Shown here in pieces: positions 7,892 through 15,703 of a stretch of DNA of 23,329 nucleotides. A program made the translations under genes and the position numbers. Numbering within the stretch: the stretch's first letter is position 1; every line of letters begins with the position of its first letter. The DNA comes from a virus. Below the pieces are notes generated by a model. The model had not been told where the DNA came from. It ran no database searches and saw only the letters and a program-made list of their open reading frames with translations. Location: positions 1 through 23,329 of the IMG/VR virus record IMGVR_UViG_3300050011_000035; one strand, 5' to 3'.

Positions 7892-8188
7892 TCACTTCGT
7901 GTAGAGAGAGATGGTGCAGAGCTGGTTATTGAGGATGACATCGAGCTGTTGAGACGGAACTGCTTGGATGGGAATCGTCACAGCATCAGCGCCGGTCACG
8001 GCATAAACTAAAACGTAGCGAGTTCCAAGCTCGGTGTAATCAGGGTCGGAAGACTCCTGGGTGTCGACAAATAGAAGTTGGCCGTAGAACCCCATGTAAC
8101 GATACCAGTTCAGACCATTGAGGTTAAGACATAGTCGGCCATACCAGACTGGGTTACCGTTGATAGCTAGGTCACAGAAAAGACTCAT
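7892..8188 (-). CDS. Baseplate plug-like protein (Pam3 gp18/DUF6983 type), apparently circularly permuted
   Basis: Encodes 98 residues, starting in an ATGA overlap with the Dit-like gene. The protein opens with MSLFCDLAINGNPVWYG, continues through YRYMGFYGQLLFVDTQ, ESSDPDYTELGTRYVLVYA and a linker VTGADAVT, and ends with IPIQAVPSQQLDVILNNQLC and TISLYTK. In family members I recall, the IPL..VPSQ...L.GQ.C.I.LYQK segment is N-terminal, followed directly by GLF.DL..NG. Here it is at the C-terminus. The two real ends fall exactly at the usual LYQK/LF.DL junction. The reading frame is intact and both ends have proper start and stop codons, so a simple frameshift does not explain it. The protein probably plugs the tube lumen above the hub. 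Confidence 0.7.
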   Translation of the reverse strand: MSLFCDLAINGNPVWYGRLCLNLNGLNWYRYMGFYGQLLFVDTQESSDPDYTELGTRYVLVYAVTGADAVTIPIQAVPSQQLDVILNNQLCTISLYTK

Positions 8189-8781
8189 ATTGCCACCCCG
8201 GATCCGGTCAGTGCATTCGTCACCGAACCGCCGCCGAATAGCTGTCTAGACATTGCCCCATTTTGCTGCTCAATCGTTGGTGCTGGTGTAGTTTGTGACT
8301 GGCCGCTCACCCCCTTATCCGCTGATTTAGGATTCTTCGCCTTAGACGCGGGAATGACGGTCTTCGTGTAGGCAGGGGAGACCTGGATGATCTCCTTGAA
8401 AGTCAGCTCCACCTGAAGAAGATTCTTTCCCTGCTTCTGGGCTCGGCTGAAGTCATACTTGATGAATGCCACACCAGCGTAGGTGGCTTCAGGGGTGACC
8501 ACATCGAAGAGCTGAGTTGTTCCAATTAGAGTTTTGAGTAATGCCATCAGTGTCTGAATGCGGACCTGACCACAAACAGCCACACGAATCTTAGGATCAT
8601 TGGGTTCATTCACGATGTTGTAAGACGCGAAAGATCCGAGCTCTACGGGAAAGGTGCTGATCTTGGCCTCTTGTCCAAACTTCAGATCGACGACAGTGTC
8701 AACATCGAACACTGCACCGGCTCCGGTGTGGTAATACACGCCCCACACTTGTGAGAGCGGAATGGCAGATGAACTGCTCAT
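8185..8781 (-). CDS. Dit-like baseplate/tail protein
   Basis: Encodes 198 residues; it starts in an ATGA overlap with the tape measure gene and ends in another with the plug gene. Residues 25-130 fit the Dit-like pattern: FDVDTVVDLKFGQEAKISTF, PVELGSFASYNIVNEPNDPK, IRVAVCG, LLKTLIGTTQLFDVVTPEAT and YDFSRAQKQGKNLLQVELTF, then KEI. This domain connects the tube end to the hub. The last ~65 residues (KAKNPKSADKGVSG onward) are low in complexity and probably flexible; they end in GGGSVTNALTGSGVAI. The position between tape measure and plug is the one expected. Confidence 0.82.
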   Translation of the reverse strand: MSSSSAIPLSQVWGVYYHTGAGAVFDVDTVVDLKFGQEAKISTFPVELGSFASYNIVNEPNDPKIRVAVCGQVRIQTLMALLKTLIGTTQLFDVVTPEATYAGVAFIKYDFSRAQKQGKNLLQVELTFKEIIQVSPAYTKTVIPASKAKNPKSADKGVSGQSQTTPAPTIEQQNGAMSRQLFGGGSVTNALTGSGVAI

Positions 8782-10694
8782 GACATACCCCCATCGGCCT
8801 GATTCACCAAGTCAGAATGCTTCTCTGCGAGAGCTCCGGTAATGCCGCCCGCAACCCCCTGGGCATCCGTTGCTTGAGGGGCATTGACGTTGATCGTATC
8901 AACATGCATACTTGACGTCGAGGCGCTGTTGGAACTGTTGACAGATGACGGGCGAATAGCATCACCAGCGTGGTAACCATTAAGCCGCTGTTGCTGATGT
9001 TCTTCCCACGCCTTGTTGAAAGCATTTTCGTCAAAGGTAGGTTTAGCCGTGGTAGTTGGTGCCTGAACCAAGCCCGAAGGTGCTGGTGACGGGATATGGG
9101 TTTTTGGCGCGGGCGAGAACGCCAGACCGCCTGCCGCCACGGCGGCACCCACAGCGCGGGGAAGGAAGTTTCCCGGTGAGGTATCATGCATGGGCGCCTG
9201 ACCGCCCGCCGCCACGGCGGCACCCGCAGCGCGGGGAAGGAAGTTTCCCGGTGAGGTATCATGCATGGGCGCCTGACCGCCTGTGCTACCAACTTGACTA
9301 CCAGCTGAGGCACCGGGTATTAGGCTAGCGATGGCTTTGAACACCTTGGCCACGGCGGCGAACTTCTCCGCGATCCAGTTGAAGAATGTCTCCGCAGGTT
9401 TCTTGATCACACCCCACATCAGGTTGAAGGTGTTCACCACCGCAACCGCCATGGTCAGGACGTAGAACACCAGGATGGCACCAAGCTTCTTGAACGCAGC
9501 ATTGATGAAACCACAGACACGGCCCCAGGCTGCACTGATCCGACTACCATCCATGGTGAAGATCCCGACCAATAGGCCCAATCCACTCTCGATCGCCCCA
9601 AACACGTCCTTCACCGTGTCCCACAAGGCGATCATGATGGTTCTAATGTAATTCCAGCCACCCGCCATCGACTCTCGGAAGGTTTCCGACTTCATGTAGA
9701 GCAGTGCCAGACCTGCTATCACCGCGCCGATCAGTGCCGGAATAAGAATTAGACCACCGGTGGCCATCACCCAGCCGGCGAACATCTTAGCGCCAGCGAT
9801 GATCGCATTCTGCCCCATCACCAAAGCTGCCGCTGCTATACCAAGCAACACGGCCTTGATGACTTCAGGATTTTGCTGAGCCCATTGAGCGACTTTAGTC
9901 AGCGCTTCACTCAGCCACTTGATGCCGGGAAGCATCAGCTGAACGACGACCTCAGCCGCGTGCTGCATGGAGATCTTCAAGCCGTTCAGCGCCTCCTCGG
10001 TCTGCTCAGCAGCCTCAGCCTGCTCCTTGGTGATCTGACCGGCTGCTTTGGCCTTAGCCATAAACTCATCGTATTCCTCACCACTCTTGTGAAGTACTCG
10101 GATGGTAGCTTCGTCCAGCTGCATGCGCTTACCGAGGGTCTGCGCCTCGACCATGCTCAAGCCCTGGAACTTATCGTGGATCTTCTGATACATGTCGGTG
10201 ATCTCGACATGCTTTCCCTTACCGAGGCCGTGGATGCCAGCAGCCTCGAAGGCTTTCATCGCACGCTGAGCCCTGGGTAGTCCTTTCTCAATGGCAATGA
10301 GTGACTCACCCATCCCCTTGAGAGACTGGTTGAATCCTTCCGCACTACCACCAGCGATCACTGCCGCATTCTGCCACAGGCTGATGTCCTCAACGGACAT
10401 CTTGGTCTCCTCTGACAGGTGGTTCACCGCCGTCTGAGACTTAATGGTACTCTCGGTGAAGGCGAGGAAAGCACCGGTAGAAGCCATGATGCCGAAGAAC
10501 TCGATGGCATGTTCTTTCAGCTTCTCAAAGAACTCACCAGCCTTCTCGCCTTGCTCCTTCATCTTCTCAGCTGTTTCACGAGCTTCATCAGCCGCGTGTC
10601 GAAGATCCTCCCCCACCCGCTTGCAGGAGAGGGAGAAGTTCTCCGAGTCAAGATCGATGCTGACTATCAGGTTATCTACTTCATTCTCAGCCAT
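8778..10694 (-). CDS. Tail tape measure protein
   Basis: Encodes 638 residues. The start lies inside the end of the frameshifted chaperone reading frame, an 8-base overlap. An N-terminal charged helical region (residues 20-70, RHAADEARETAEKMKEQGEK) leads into the helices typical of tape measures. EETKMSVEDISLWQNAAVIA at 95-114 is a common motif of this family. Hydrophobic segments lie at about 280-335 and 405-420 and may insert into the host inner membrane during DNA entry. The C-terminal third is Ala/Gly/Pro-rich with a 25-residue duplication (APMHDTSPGNFLPR at 475-488 and 500-513). The end, MHVDTINVNAPQATDAQGV, is the usual tape-measure tail. At roughly 1.5 angstroms per residue the length suggests a tail near 95 nm. 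Confidence 0.9.
   Translation of the reverse strand: MAENEVDNLIVSIDLDSENFSLSCKRVGEDLRHAADEARETAEKMKEQGEKAGEFFEKLKEHAIEFFGIMASTGAFLAFTESTIKSQTAVNHLSEETKMSVEDISLWQNAAVIAGGSAEGFNQSLKGMGESLIAIEKGLPRAQRAMKAFEAAGIHGLGKGKHVEITDMYQKIHDKFQGLSMVEAQTLGKRMQLDEATIRVLHKSGEEYDEFMAKAKAAGQITKEQAEAAEQTEEALNGLKISMQHAAEVVVQLMLPGIKWLSEALTKVAQWAQQNPEVIKAVLLGIAAAALVMGQNAIIAGAKMFAGWVMATGGLILIPALIGAVIAGLALLYMKSETFRESMAGGWNYIRTIMIALWDTVKDVFGAIESGLGLLVGIFTMDGSRISAAWGRVCGFINAAFKKLGAILVFYVLTMAVAVVNTFNLMWGVIKKPAETFFNWIAEKFAAVAKVFKAIASLIPGASAGSQVGSTGGQAPMHDTSPGNFLPRAAGAAVAAGGQAPMHDTSPGNFLPRAVGAAVAAGGLAFSPAPKTHIPSPAPSGLVQAPTTTAKPTFDENAFNKAWEEHQQQRLNGYHAGDAIRPSSVNSSNSASTSSMHVDTINVNAPQATDAQGVAGGITGALAEKHSDLVNQADGGMS
9126..9275 (-). 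repeat. 75-bp tandem duplication in the tape measure gene
   Basis: Two copies, 9126-9200 and 9201-9275, differ at two positions that I can see (9132/9207 and one base in cacccacagc/cacccgcagc). The unit is a multiple of three and encodes a 25-residue repeat containing APMHDTSPGNFLPRA. Near identity points to a recent event. Confidence 0.92.
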
Positions 10695-11321
10695 CGTTGG
10701 TATCCGTCATCCGCTTGCGTTCGTTGTAGTTGTCCACCTGGATGATCTCGTAGAGATCCTGAGCATCCTCACCACCGTATATGGTCTGAAGCTCATGAAG
10801 TGTAGCTAACCCTCTACTAACGATGACTCCGATGAGGGGGTTGATGTTGACGTAGTCGGTGAGATCTTGAGTAGAGCGGCCGCCGAAGCTTTGAAGATCG
10901 AGAGCTTCTCGGCGAGAGAAAAACCCAGGTGCACCTCCAGCAGTTTCTCTCTGATCTTCAACAGAGTCTTGATCTCCTCGATGTCCTCCTCCACCAGTGG
11001 ACGAGCGGACTCATCCGGGTGACGTGGATCAGGGATGCACTTGACACAGGATAGCATCTCGTCCATGAGCGGGAGCAGAACCTCAGGGGCGATCCCGCCA
11101 AAGGCTCGCATCGAGATACTAGCGAGCCCAGCCATGCCCATCTTCTCGAATCCCTCAGGGAGATCCACACCTGACTTCATCAGGGCCAAGATCATCCGAG
11201 CCGCCCACTTCTCACCAGCAAAGGCGGACATCTCGGTGAGACGAAATATCTTGCCGTTGTCACGTTCGCCAACCTTCTCAGACCGGACACCGGGGATCTT
11301 CAGGTCTAGTGTGTTTCGCAT
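10687..11321 (-). CDS. Tail assembly chaperone, -1 frameshift fusion product (predicted)
   Basis: Residues 1-134 are shared with the short form. A -1 slip at GGGTTTT (10920-10926) then opens a 77-codon frame ending at TGA 10687-10689, giving about 211 residues. The extension reads FSRREALDLQSFGG, then DLTDYVNINPLIGVIVSRGL, ATLHELQTIYGGEDAQDLYE and IIQVDNYNERKRMTDTNDG. It has normal composition and GC-rich third positions, unlike the Thr/Ser tail of the unshifted frame. It has no good start of its own and fills the 111 bases that would otherwise be empty before the tape measure gene. In lambda the equivalent G/GT pair has the T part bind the tape measure. The join is predicted from sequence only. 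Confidence 0.85.
10806..11321 (-). CDS. Tail assembly chaperone, unshifted product
   Basis: Encodes 171 residues from ATG at 11321, with AAGGGGAGC upstream inside the end of the tube gene. The start MRNTLDLKIPGVRSEKVGER, then FRLTEMSAFAGEKWAARMIL and GIAPEVLLPLMDEMLSCVKC, fits the tail assembly chaperones encoded between tube and tape measure in many myophages. These proteins keep the tape measure soluble while the tube grows around it. The last ~37 residues, after Phe134, turn into a Thr/Ser-rich tail (PTTSTSTPSSESS) that does not look like a folded domain. That fits the unshifted short form of a frameshift pair. Confidence 0.85.
   Translation of the reverse strand: MRNTLDLKIPGVRSEKVGERDNGKIFRLTEMSAFAGEKWAARMILALMKSGVDLPEGFEKMGMAGLASISMRAFGGIAPEVLLPLMDEMLSCVKCIPDPRHPDESARPLVEEDIEEIKTLLKIREKLLEVHLGFSLAEKLSIFKASAAALLKISPTTSTSTPSSESSLVEG
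10882..10926 (-). promoter_or_regulatory. Programmed -1 ribosomal frameshift signal
   Basis: On the minus strand the sequence is G GGT TTT (10926-10920), a perfect X XXY YYZ heptamer in register with the chaperone frame (codons 133-134). A 6-base spacer TCTCTC follows. Then comes a stem: GCCGAGAAGC (10913-10904) pairs with GCTTCGGC (10889-10882), eight base pairs with a 2-base AG bulge and a 14-base loop. Heptamer, spacer and stem all match the standard -1 frameshift layout. Confidence 0.85.
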
Positions 11322-11323
11322 GA

Positions 11324-11758
11324 CTACATGCTCCCCTTAGTCACCTGTTGCCAGGTGATCTCCATCTCCTGCGGCTGAAGCAGCTTCTTGGCGTCAGGCA
11401 TGTTCTTGTATTGGGTAAGCCACCCGGTGGTGAGGGTGTAGACTGCCCCGTTGCCCGGCATGGTGATGGTCCCGCTGGCGGGGTAGGCGTCTAGACCGGT
11501 GTCCATCGCAGCCAGCCACTGATCGAAGTAGGTGATGCTTGGGGAGTCCGGGCTCAGCTTGATCTTCATCACGATCTGGTGCTTGACGTAGCCACCGGAA
11601 AGGTTGCCGTCCACACCCATGACGACCTCGACCGGCTTCTGTGGATCAGCACTGAACATGTCATCAGCGGCAAATCCCTGAACCTGAAAGGGGGAGTTGA
11701 ACACCCCTGGCACGGAGAGGAAAAAGGTGGCATTGTTTGAGGTGATCGTCTTTGCCAT
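11324..11758 (-). CDS. Tail tube protein (DUF3277-like)
   Basis: Encodes 144 residues; ATG at 11758 has AAGGAG seven bases upstream. The pattern VEVVMGVDGNLSGGYVKHQI, followed by MKIKLSPDSPSITYFDQWLA, GTITMPGNGAVYTLTTGWLT and PDAKKLLQPQEMEITWQQV, matches the DUF3277 structural proteins, which form the inner tube of contractile tails. Hexamers stack to build the channel for DNA. The gene lies directly after the sheath gene and before the chaperone, the standard order. Confidence 0.9.
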   Translation of the reverse strand: MAKTITSNNATFFLSVPGVFNSPFQVQGFAADDMFSADPQKPVEVVMGVDGNLSGGYVKHQIVMKIKLSPDSPSITYFDQWLAAMDTGLDAYPASGTITMPGNGAVYTLTTGWLTQYKNMPDAKKLLQPQEMEITWQQVTKGSM

Positions 11759-11770
11759 GGTTGGCTCCTT

Positions 11771-13546
11771 TTACTGGATGTCGATGGAGGCGAGAGTGAG
11801 GGAGTTGACAGAACCACCATCCATATACCAGAGGGTGCAGGTCGGAGTCTGACGGTTAGCCCGCTGAACGCCGGTGGCAGGAAGCACCTGCAGATACCAG
11901 CCGGTAGTCGCTAACACCGGATCGATAGTAAGACCGGAGGCGGAGTCGACTGAGGCCGCCTGCGTACTGGTAAGCGCGACGCCCTTGTTGATCACCCCAT
12001 TCTGAAGAGCAAGCGCGAGTGTGGAGTTGCATCCCGCCTTGATCATGGCGTATCCAGCGTTGTTGTAGGGAACCGAGTTCACACCGGTGAACATGTTGAT
12101 CAAAGCCAACTGCAACGCGTTGTTCAACCAGATGGCAGAGACGTAGGAGTCAAGCCAAGCAAATGGCCCGGTGAGAGCGCCGTTCCAGAAGAAGGTGAAG
12201 AGGCTATTGGCAGTAGCCCACTGACCGTAGAAGTTCACCCCGTTGGACACCGCGTTAGCGAATGAGGTGGGGTCCACAACCGAGGCGGGGATGCCAGTTC
12301 CGCTCTTGTAGGAGATGGCTGCGCGACCATTGGTTGCGTTGTAGTTGAGCGAAGCGATGAACCCCAGCACGAAGGCAGCAGCGCTTCCAGCCGGGTCATA
12401 CACCGGATTGACATAGACCTCGCATGTGCCACCGTAGGAGTTGATCTTACAGTAATACGCCATGCACGTGGTGCTGGAACCACTGGAGACGATGGTTGTG
12501 TCGGTGTTGTAGGGGGCGTACACGAACTCGCCGCCGGTTCCTGCGGTCCACGCACACAGGAGTTGCTTGTCCGAGGTGATGGGTTCATAGGCGGTGGTGA
12601 AAGCTGCCCAGTTGGTGGTCTGCAGCACCAGCGAAGACATGAAGACACTGACTGATACTACGTTGCTTCCAGTGCTGATGGTTCCAGCATTCAAGCCGAG
12701 CGTGGCGGCGTTAGTTCCACTGCAGACGGTGATCGAAGTTGAGCCAGCCGATCCCACCGTGGCGTTCAGACCGGCAGTGATCACGAAGGCATTGAACAGA
12801 CTGCTCCAGGTGACGGTGGAGCTGGCATCGGCCCCGGCAAATGCGAAGGCAGTCTGGATCAGTGATGCCGCGCTGCTCATGCTGCTGGCGGAACTGAGGT
12901 TCAAAGCGGCGATGCTCACCAGTGTTCCGTTGATGGTGATGTTCAGGGTGCCGGAGGTGATCGCCTGGACCTGGGCAAGCGTCAGGTTCGGCATCGAGGA
13001 ACCACGGAAGAACGCCGGCACACCCTGGTAGGTGTTGCTTACGCTGCCGCCTACGCCGGGGAACCGCGAGAAAAGCAGCGCGGTAGGCTTGAGCGTGGAA
13101 GCGGTGAACCCATTGAAATAGACTGCCGCCATGGAGGACTCCAGGCAGTTGGAGTACATCGTGCTGACAGATGCCTGGGTGAAACCCGCACCTGAGATGG
13201 TGACGGTGCCCACGCCGGTGCCGGAGGTATAGGTGCCCAGTGCGGTGATGTAAGTGCCAGGCGGCACACCCACTGCCATCGAGGACTGGATCTCCTGGCC
13301 AACGGCGAGTGAGCCATTGGTAGTGGATACGATGGTGAGAGTGTTGCTCACGCAGGTGGCGGTGCCGGACCAAGAGTACTGACCGAAGTAGGCCTGGACG
13401 GCGGCAAGCGACGGGAAGCTGACGGGCGCCCCCATCGGCAAGTTCTGGTTCTGGGAAAGAATGAGACCGTTCAGCGCAAGCGGGTTCCCGCCTGCAGCCA
13501 AGACGCTCGGCACCACAGAAACGATCGTTGAGGCGGGAATCGACAT
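11771..13546 (-). CDS. Tail sheath protein (DUF3383-like) with an inserted module
   Basis: Encodes 591 residues from ATG at 13546, with AAGGAA upstream overlapping the previous TAA. The N-terminus is the DUF3383 pattern: IPASTIVSVVPSVLAAGGNP, LALNGLILSQNQNLPMGAPV and SLAAVQAYFGQYS. After the insertion the family pattern resumes with ESSMAAVYFNGFTASTLKPT at 136-155 and FSRFPGVGG. The C-terminal domain has AFVLGFIASLNYNATNGRAA, NFYGQWATANSLFTFFWNGA, DSYVSAIWLNNALQLALINM and INKGVAL. These subunits contract to drive the tube through the envelope. Residues 60-128 are the beta-module that recurs in this genome. It sits between YFGQYS and ESSMAAVYF, which are nearly adjacent in ordinary members. 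Confidence 0.92.
   Translation of the reverse strand: MSIPASTIVSVVPSVLAAGGNPLALNGLILSQNQNLPMGAPVSFPSLAAVQAYFGQYSWSGTATCVSNTLTIVSTTNGSLAVGQEIQSSMAVGVPPGTYITALGTYTSGTGVGTVTISGAGFTQASVSTMYSNCLESSMAAVYFNGFTASTLKPTALLFSRFPGVGGSVSNTYQGVPAFFRGSSMPNLTLAQVQAITSGTLNITINGTLVSIAALNLSSASSMSSAASLIQTAFAFAGADASSTVTWSSLFNAFVITAGLNATVGSAGSTSITVCSGTNAATLGLNAGTISTGSNVVSVSVFMSSLVLQTTNWAAFTTAYEPITSDKQLLCAWTAGTGGEFVYAPYNTDTTIVSSGSSTTCMAYYCKINSYGGTCEVYVNPVYDPAGSAAAFVLGFIASLNYNATNGRAAISYKSGTGIPASVVDPTSFANAVSNGVNFYGQWATANSLFTFFWNGALTGPFAWLDSYVSAIWLNNALQLALINMFTGVNSVPYNNAGYAMIKAGCNSTLALALQNGVINKGVALTSTQAASVDSASGLTIDPVLATTGWYLQVLPATGVQRANRQTPTCTLWYMDGGSVNSLTLASIDIQ
13163..13369 (-). other. Inserted beta-module copy 3 (in the tail sheath)
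   Basis: Residues about 60-128 of the sheath: NTLTIVSTTNGSLAVGQEIQ, GVPPGTYITALGTYTSGTG, then GTVTISGAGFTQ. This is the clearest match to the shared pattern G.LAVGQ...G...GTYIT.LGT..G..GT.T.S. Confidence 0.7.
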
Positions 13547-13556
13547 GTGCTGTTCC

Positions 13557-14126
13557 TTATCGAGGTAGGGTTGAGACGTTGATAAGCGGATTGATGGATG
13601 CGCTGCTCATGAAGCTAGCCGGGACCGAGATCGCCTCGATCACGTTGAAACGAAGACGAACGGTCCATCTCTCTTCATACTGGTTCTCCGAGTTGGTGAT
13701 GGCGGTGTGCTTAGGCGGATCAGCATCGAGAGTGTCGATGGTAAAACCATTGGTGAGACCGTATGCTTGGAACCATTCACTGGTCGGGTCTGCCCGGAAC
13801 AGCACGTGTAGAAGCATGGCCGAGTCCGCTGGACCGTTGCTGGTGGAATCACCATAGATGTCCACCTGATACTCATACTCGATTCCGAGATTGATGATGA
13901 CAGACTCGGTATTGATGTCACCGGTGTCCTGGTTGGTGAGCCACGGGGTGGACACCGGGTTACGCGTGATGTGAGACATGACCACGAAGGGATCCAGAGG
14001 CGGAGCTACGAGGTTATCATGAGCTTCAACCACCTGGGCGATTGGAAGGTTAAGCGACATCATGATCCACGCTTGAAGAGCGGAGATGATGGCAAGCTCA
14101 TTGGGGGCGTTCTGATAGGTAGTCAT
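13557..14126 (-). CDS. Tail/neck terminator protein (gp12-like, LIC_12616 type)
   Basis: Encodes 189 residues. I chose ATG at 14126 because it forms the ATGA overlap with the preceding gene; the in-frame ATG at 14156 lies inside that gene. Features are ELAIISALQAWIMMSLNLPI, VAPPLDPFVVMSHITRNPVS, EYEYQVDIYGDSTSNGPADS, a LLHVLFRADPTSEWF segment, and EERWTVRLRFNVIEAISVPA near the end. This fits the neck terminator group, which caps the tail before it docks to the head. Its place directly before the sheath gene agrees. Confidence 0.8.
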   Translation of the reverse strand: MTTYQNAPNELAIISALQAWIMMSLNLPIAQVVEAHDNLVAPPLDPFVVMSHITRNPVSTPWLTNQDTGDINTESVIINLGIEYEYQVDIYGDSTSNGPADSAMLLHVLFRADPTSEWFQAYGLTNGFTIDTLDADPPKHTAITNSENQYEERWTVRLRFNVIEAISVPASFMSSASINPLINVSTLPR

Positions 14127-14494
14127 GCGAGTTGCTTCTGAAGGAGAGCGGTGCACCAGTCAGGCCAGACTTCCGGAACTGCCACGACGAGCCAAGCCGT
14201 CCCGTCAGGCAAGTAAAGCTTGTCACCACCAAGCTGGCTAGCTCGGTCTACCGCACTGAGGATGGCATCACACCACACCTTGCGAACGATTCCCTGAACG
14301 TTCAAGTCGCTCAGGTGCTGAAGATCTTTGAAGGTGAGTTGCTGAACCTGGACACTCACCGTCGTAGCTGGGGCGAAGGATGGGCTCATGCGTCCACCGA
14401 TTTCGACGGTGTTACCGGTGGACTTGAGCCACGGGCATTGCATCATCGGATTGATAGTGGAGATCACGTTCGCTGCCATGTCATGCAAACTCAT
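14123..14494 (-). CDS. Head-closure / collar protein
   Basis: Encodes 123 residues. The ATG shares one base with the preceding TGA (TGATG), suggesting translational coupling. The core is VSVQVQQLTFKDLQHLSDLN, then VQGIVRKVWCDAI, VDRASQLGGDKLYLPDGTAW and LVVAVPEVWPDWCTALLQKQ. This pattern recurs in small phage proteins encoded between the connector and the tail terminator, which by position act as head-closure proteins. No catalytic motif is visible. The exact biochemical role is inferred from gene order. Confidence 0.68.
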   Translation of the reverse strand: MSLHDMAANVISTINPMMQCPWLKSTGNTVEIGGRMSPSFAPATTVSVQVQQLTFKDLQHLSDLNVQGIVRKVWCDAILSAVDRASQLGGDKLYLPDGTAWLVVAVPEVWPDWCTALLQKQLA

Positions 14495-15039
14495 CAGAGC
14501 ACCGAGTAGTCAACTGCGTTGAGCATGTTGTGTGAGTCGATCAGTGGAGTGTCAAACCCCTTACGCGCCACGGTTCCGGGCTGGAGTGGTGCCCAATCAC
14601 CGTGCAGGATCGAGTCCTGAAGCTGTTCCTTGACATGCAAGCCAAGCGTTTCCAGCGCCACCCGAGAGTTGTAGTGATTGCGCTGAAGCTGAGTGACCAG
14701 AAACTTGTGCCAGTTTTTTCCTTCTTTCTTGATCAAGGTGCTGAAGAACGGACGTGATGGAATGTTGTGCTTGGGATCACCATACTCCATGATCGAGGCG
14801 ATGTAAGCGGCCGGCTGAGGATTTCCGGTGGCTTGACTCGCCTGCGCCTGGGCATGATAGCGTTTGTAGTTTGACACACTGGCGTAGTTCTTACGTGACT
14901 TCATCGGCCGAGGACCGGTGTACCCTGCGGTAGAACCTTCGAGAAATCCGACGTGCACCACCGTCGCCTGACCGAGCTCGCTCTGGATGTCACGAAGAAG
15001 TCGAAGAAGCTTGTCGCCGCCCTTCATGCCGATGTCCAC
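14494..15039 (-). CDS. HK97 gp10-like / virion morphogenesis protein
   Basis: Encodes about 181 residues. I place the start at GTG 15039, one base after the connector's TAA; the ATG at 15027 (MKGGDKLLRL) is an alternative. The longer open frame back to 15165 overlaps the connector and has an Arg/Ser-rich, non-native composition. Recognisable segments are GGDKLLRLLRDIQSELGQAT, VVHVGFLEGSTAGYTG, AAYIASIMEYGDPKHNIPSR, PFFSTLIKKEGKNWHKF and PLIDSHNMLNAVDYSVL. The (I)PxRPFF motif and the final strand are typical of the HK97-gp10-like group of head-tail joining or tail completion proteins. Confidence 0.78.
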   Translation of the reverse strand: MDIGMKGGDKLLRLLRDIQSELGQATVVHVGFLEGSTAGYTGPRPMKSRKNYASVSNYKRYHAQAQASQATGNPQPAAYIASIMEYGDPKHNIPSRPFFSTLIKKEGKNWHKFLVTQLQRNHYNSRVALETLGLHVKEQLQDSILHGDWAPLQPGTVARKGFDTPLIDSHNMLNAVDYSVL

Positions 15040-15040
15040 C

Positions 15041-15700
15041 TTACCACCCCCTCTCACCGAAGACGTCAAACACCGGAGCGACATAGTGTCCACCGAGTCG
15101 GTAGTTGAGCGACATCTGGTAGAACTGCGTGCCATACTTTGTCTGTGCCCAGAAGGCAGCGTCATCCGGAAACTTCATCTCCGTGGTAACACTGACTGAC
15201 CCCTCACGGGCATTGCTGACACGACCAACGAGCTGGTTAGCCTGCTGACCGTTCACCCCGTTGTTGATGGCGGTAAGATGTGCGGTGATCAGGTTCAAGA
15301 ACAACGTCAAGGTAGGAACGTCGCATACCCCACCACCATCATTTCGGCAATAGTAGGTGGCGGCGTCGAAGTTGGCGGTGAGGATGTTCCAGGCGTAGAG
15401 AATCAACGGCGCGTTGACGATCGCGGCGGTGACCGGAGAAGACAGGATGACGGTGCCACTCGTCCCGTTGAAAGTGCCGATGCTCTGGATGGTAATTCCG
15501 AGTGGCAGCGACGTTGGAACGAAGATGGCTGAGCCACAAACAGCCTCACCGACCGCAACCGTCCCCGAGGTGACCGAGTTGATGGTCATCACGTTGCTGT
15601 TGATTGGGACGGACACGTTGACAACCGCAGCCTGGTCGATGGTGCTGAACTCAGGATACTGAAGCAAAAATGACTGCGGGCTGAATGTGACTATGCCCAT
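15041..15700 (-). CDS. Head-tail connector (DUF4054) with an inserted module
   Basis: Encodes 219 residues; ATG at 15700 has GAGGAG upstream overlapping the previous gene's end. The DUF4054 pattern is split. FSPQSFLLQYPEFS is at 6-19. After the insertion come AWNILTANFDAATYYCRNDG, TLFLNLITAHLTAINNGVNG, GRVSNAREGSVSVTTEM and AFWAQTKYGTQFYQMSLNYR, with GGHY near the end. This protein forms the ring between portal and head-closure protein. Residues 27-100 are the recurring beta-module, which nearly doubles the spacing between the first two parts of the family. The insertion lies in what should be a surface loop near the first helix. Confidence 0.85.
   Translation of the reverse strand: MGIVTFSPQSFLLQYPEFSTIDQAAVVNVSVPINSNVMTINSVTSGTVAVGEAVCGSAIFVPTSLPLGITIQSIGTFNGTSGTVILSSPVTAAIVNAPLILYAWNILTANFDAATYYCRNDGGGVCDVPTLTLFLNLITAHLTAINNGVNGQQANQLVGRVSNAREGSVSVTTEMKFPDDAAFWAQTKYGTQFYQMSLNYRLGGHYVAPVFDVFGERGW
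15401..15622 (-). other. Inserted beta-module copy 4 (in the DUF4054 connector)
   Basis: Residues about 27-100: NVMTINSVTSGTVAVGEAVC, LPLGITIQSIGTFNGTSGTV, then ILSSPVTAAI. The segment encoding SIGTFNGTSGT is 33/39 identical in DNA to the second module of the cement gene (15446-15484 versus 17342-17380). Confidence 0.7.
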
Positions 15701-15703
15701 GTG

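Noticed and set aside
12711-13373. Second minus-strand frame of 220 codons within the sheath gene
   Set aside because: His/Arg-rich shadow frame inside a clear sheath gene.
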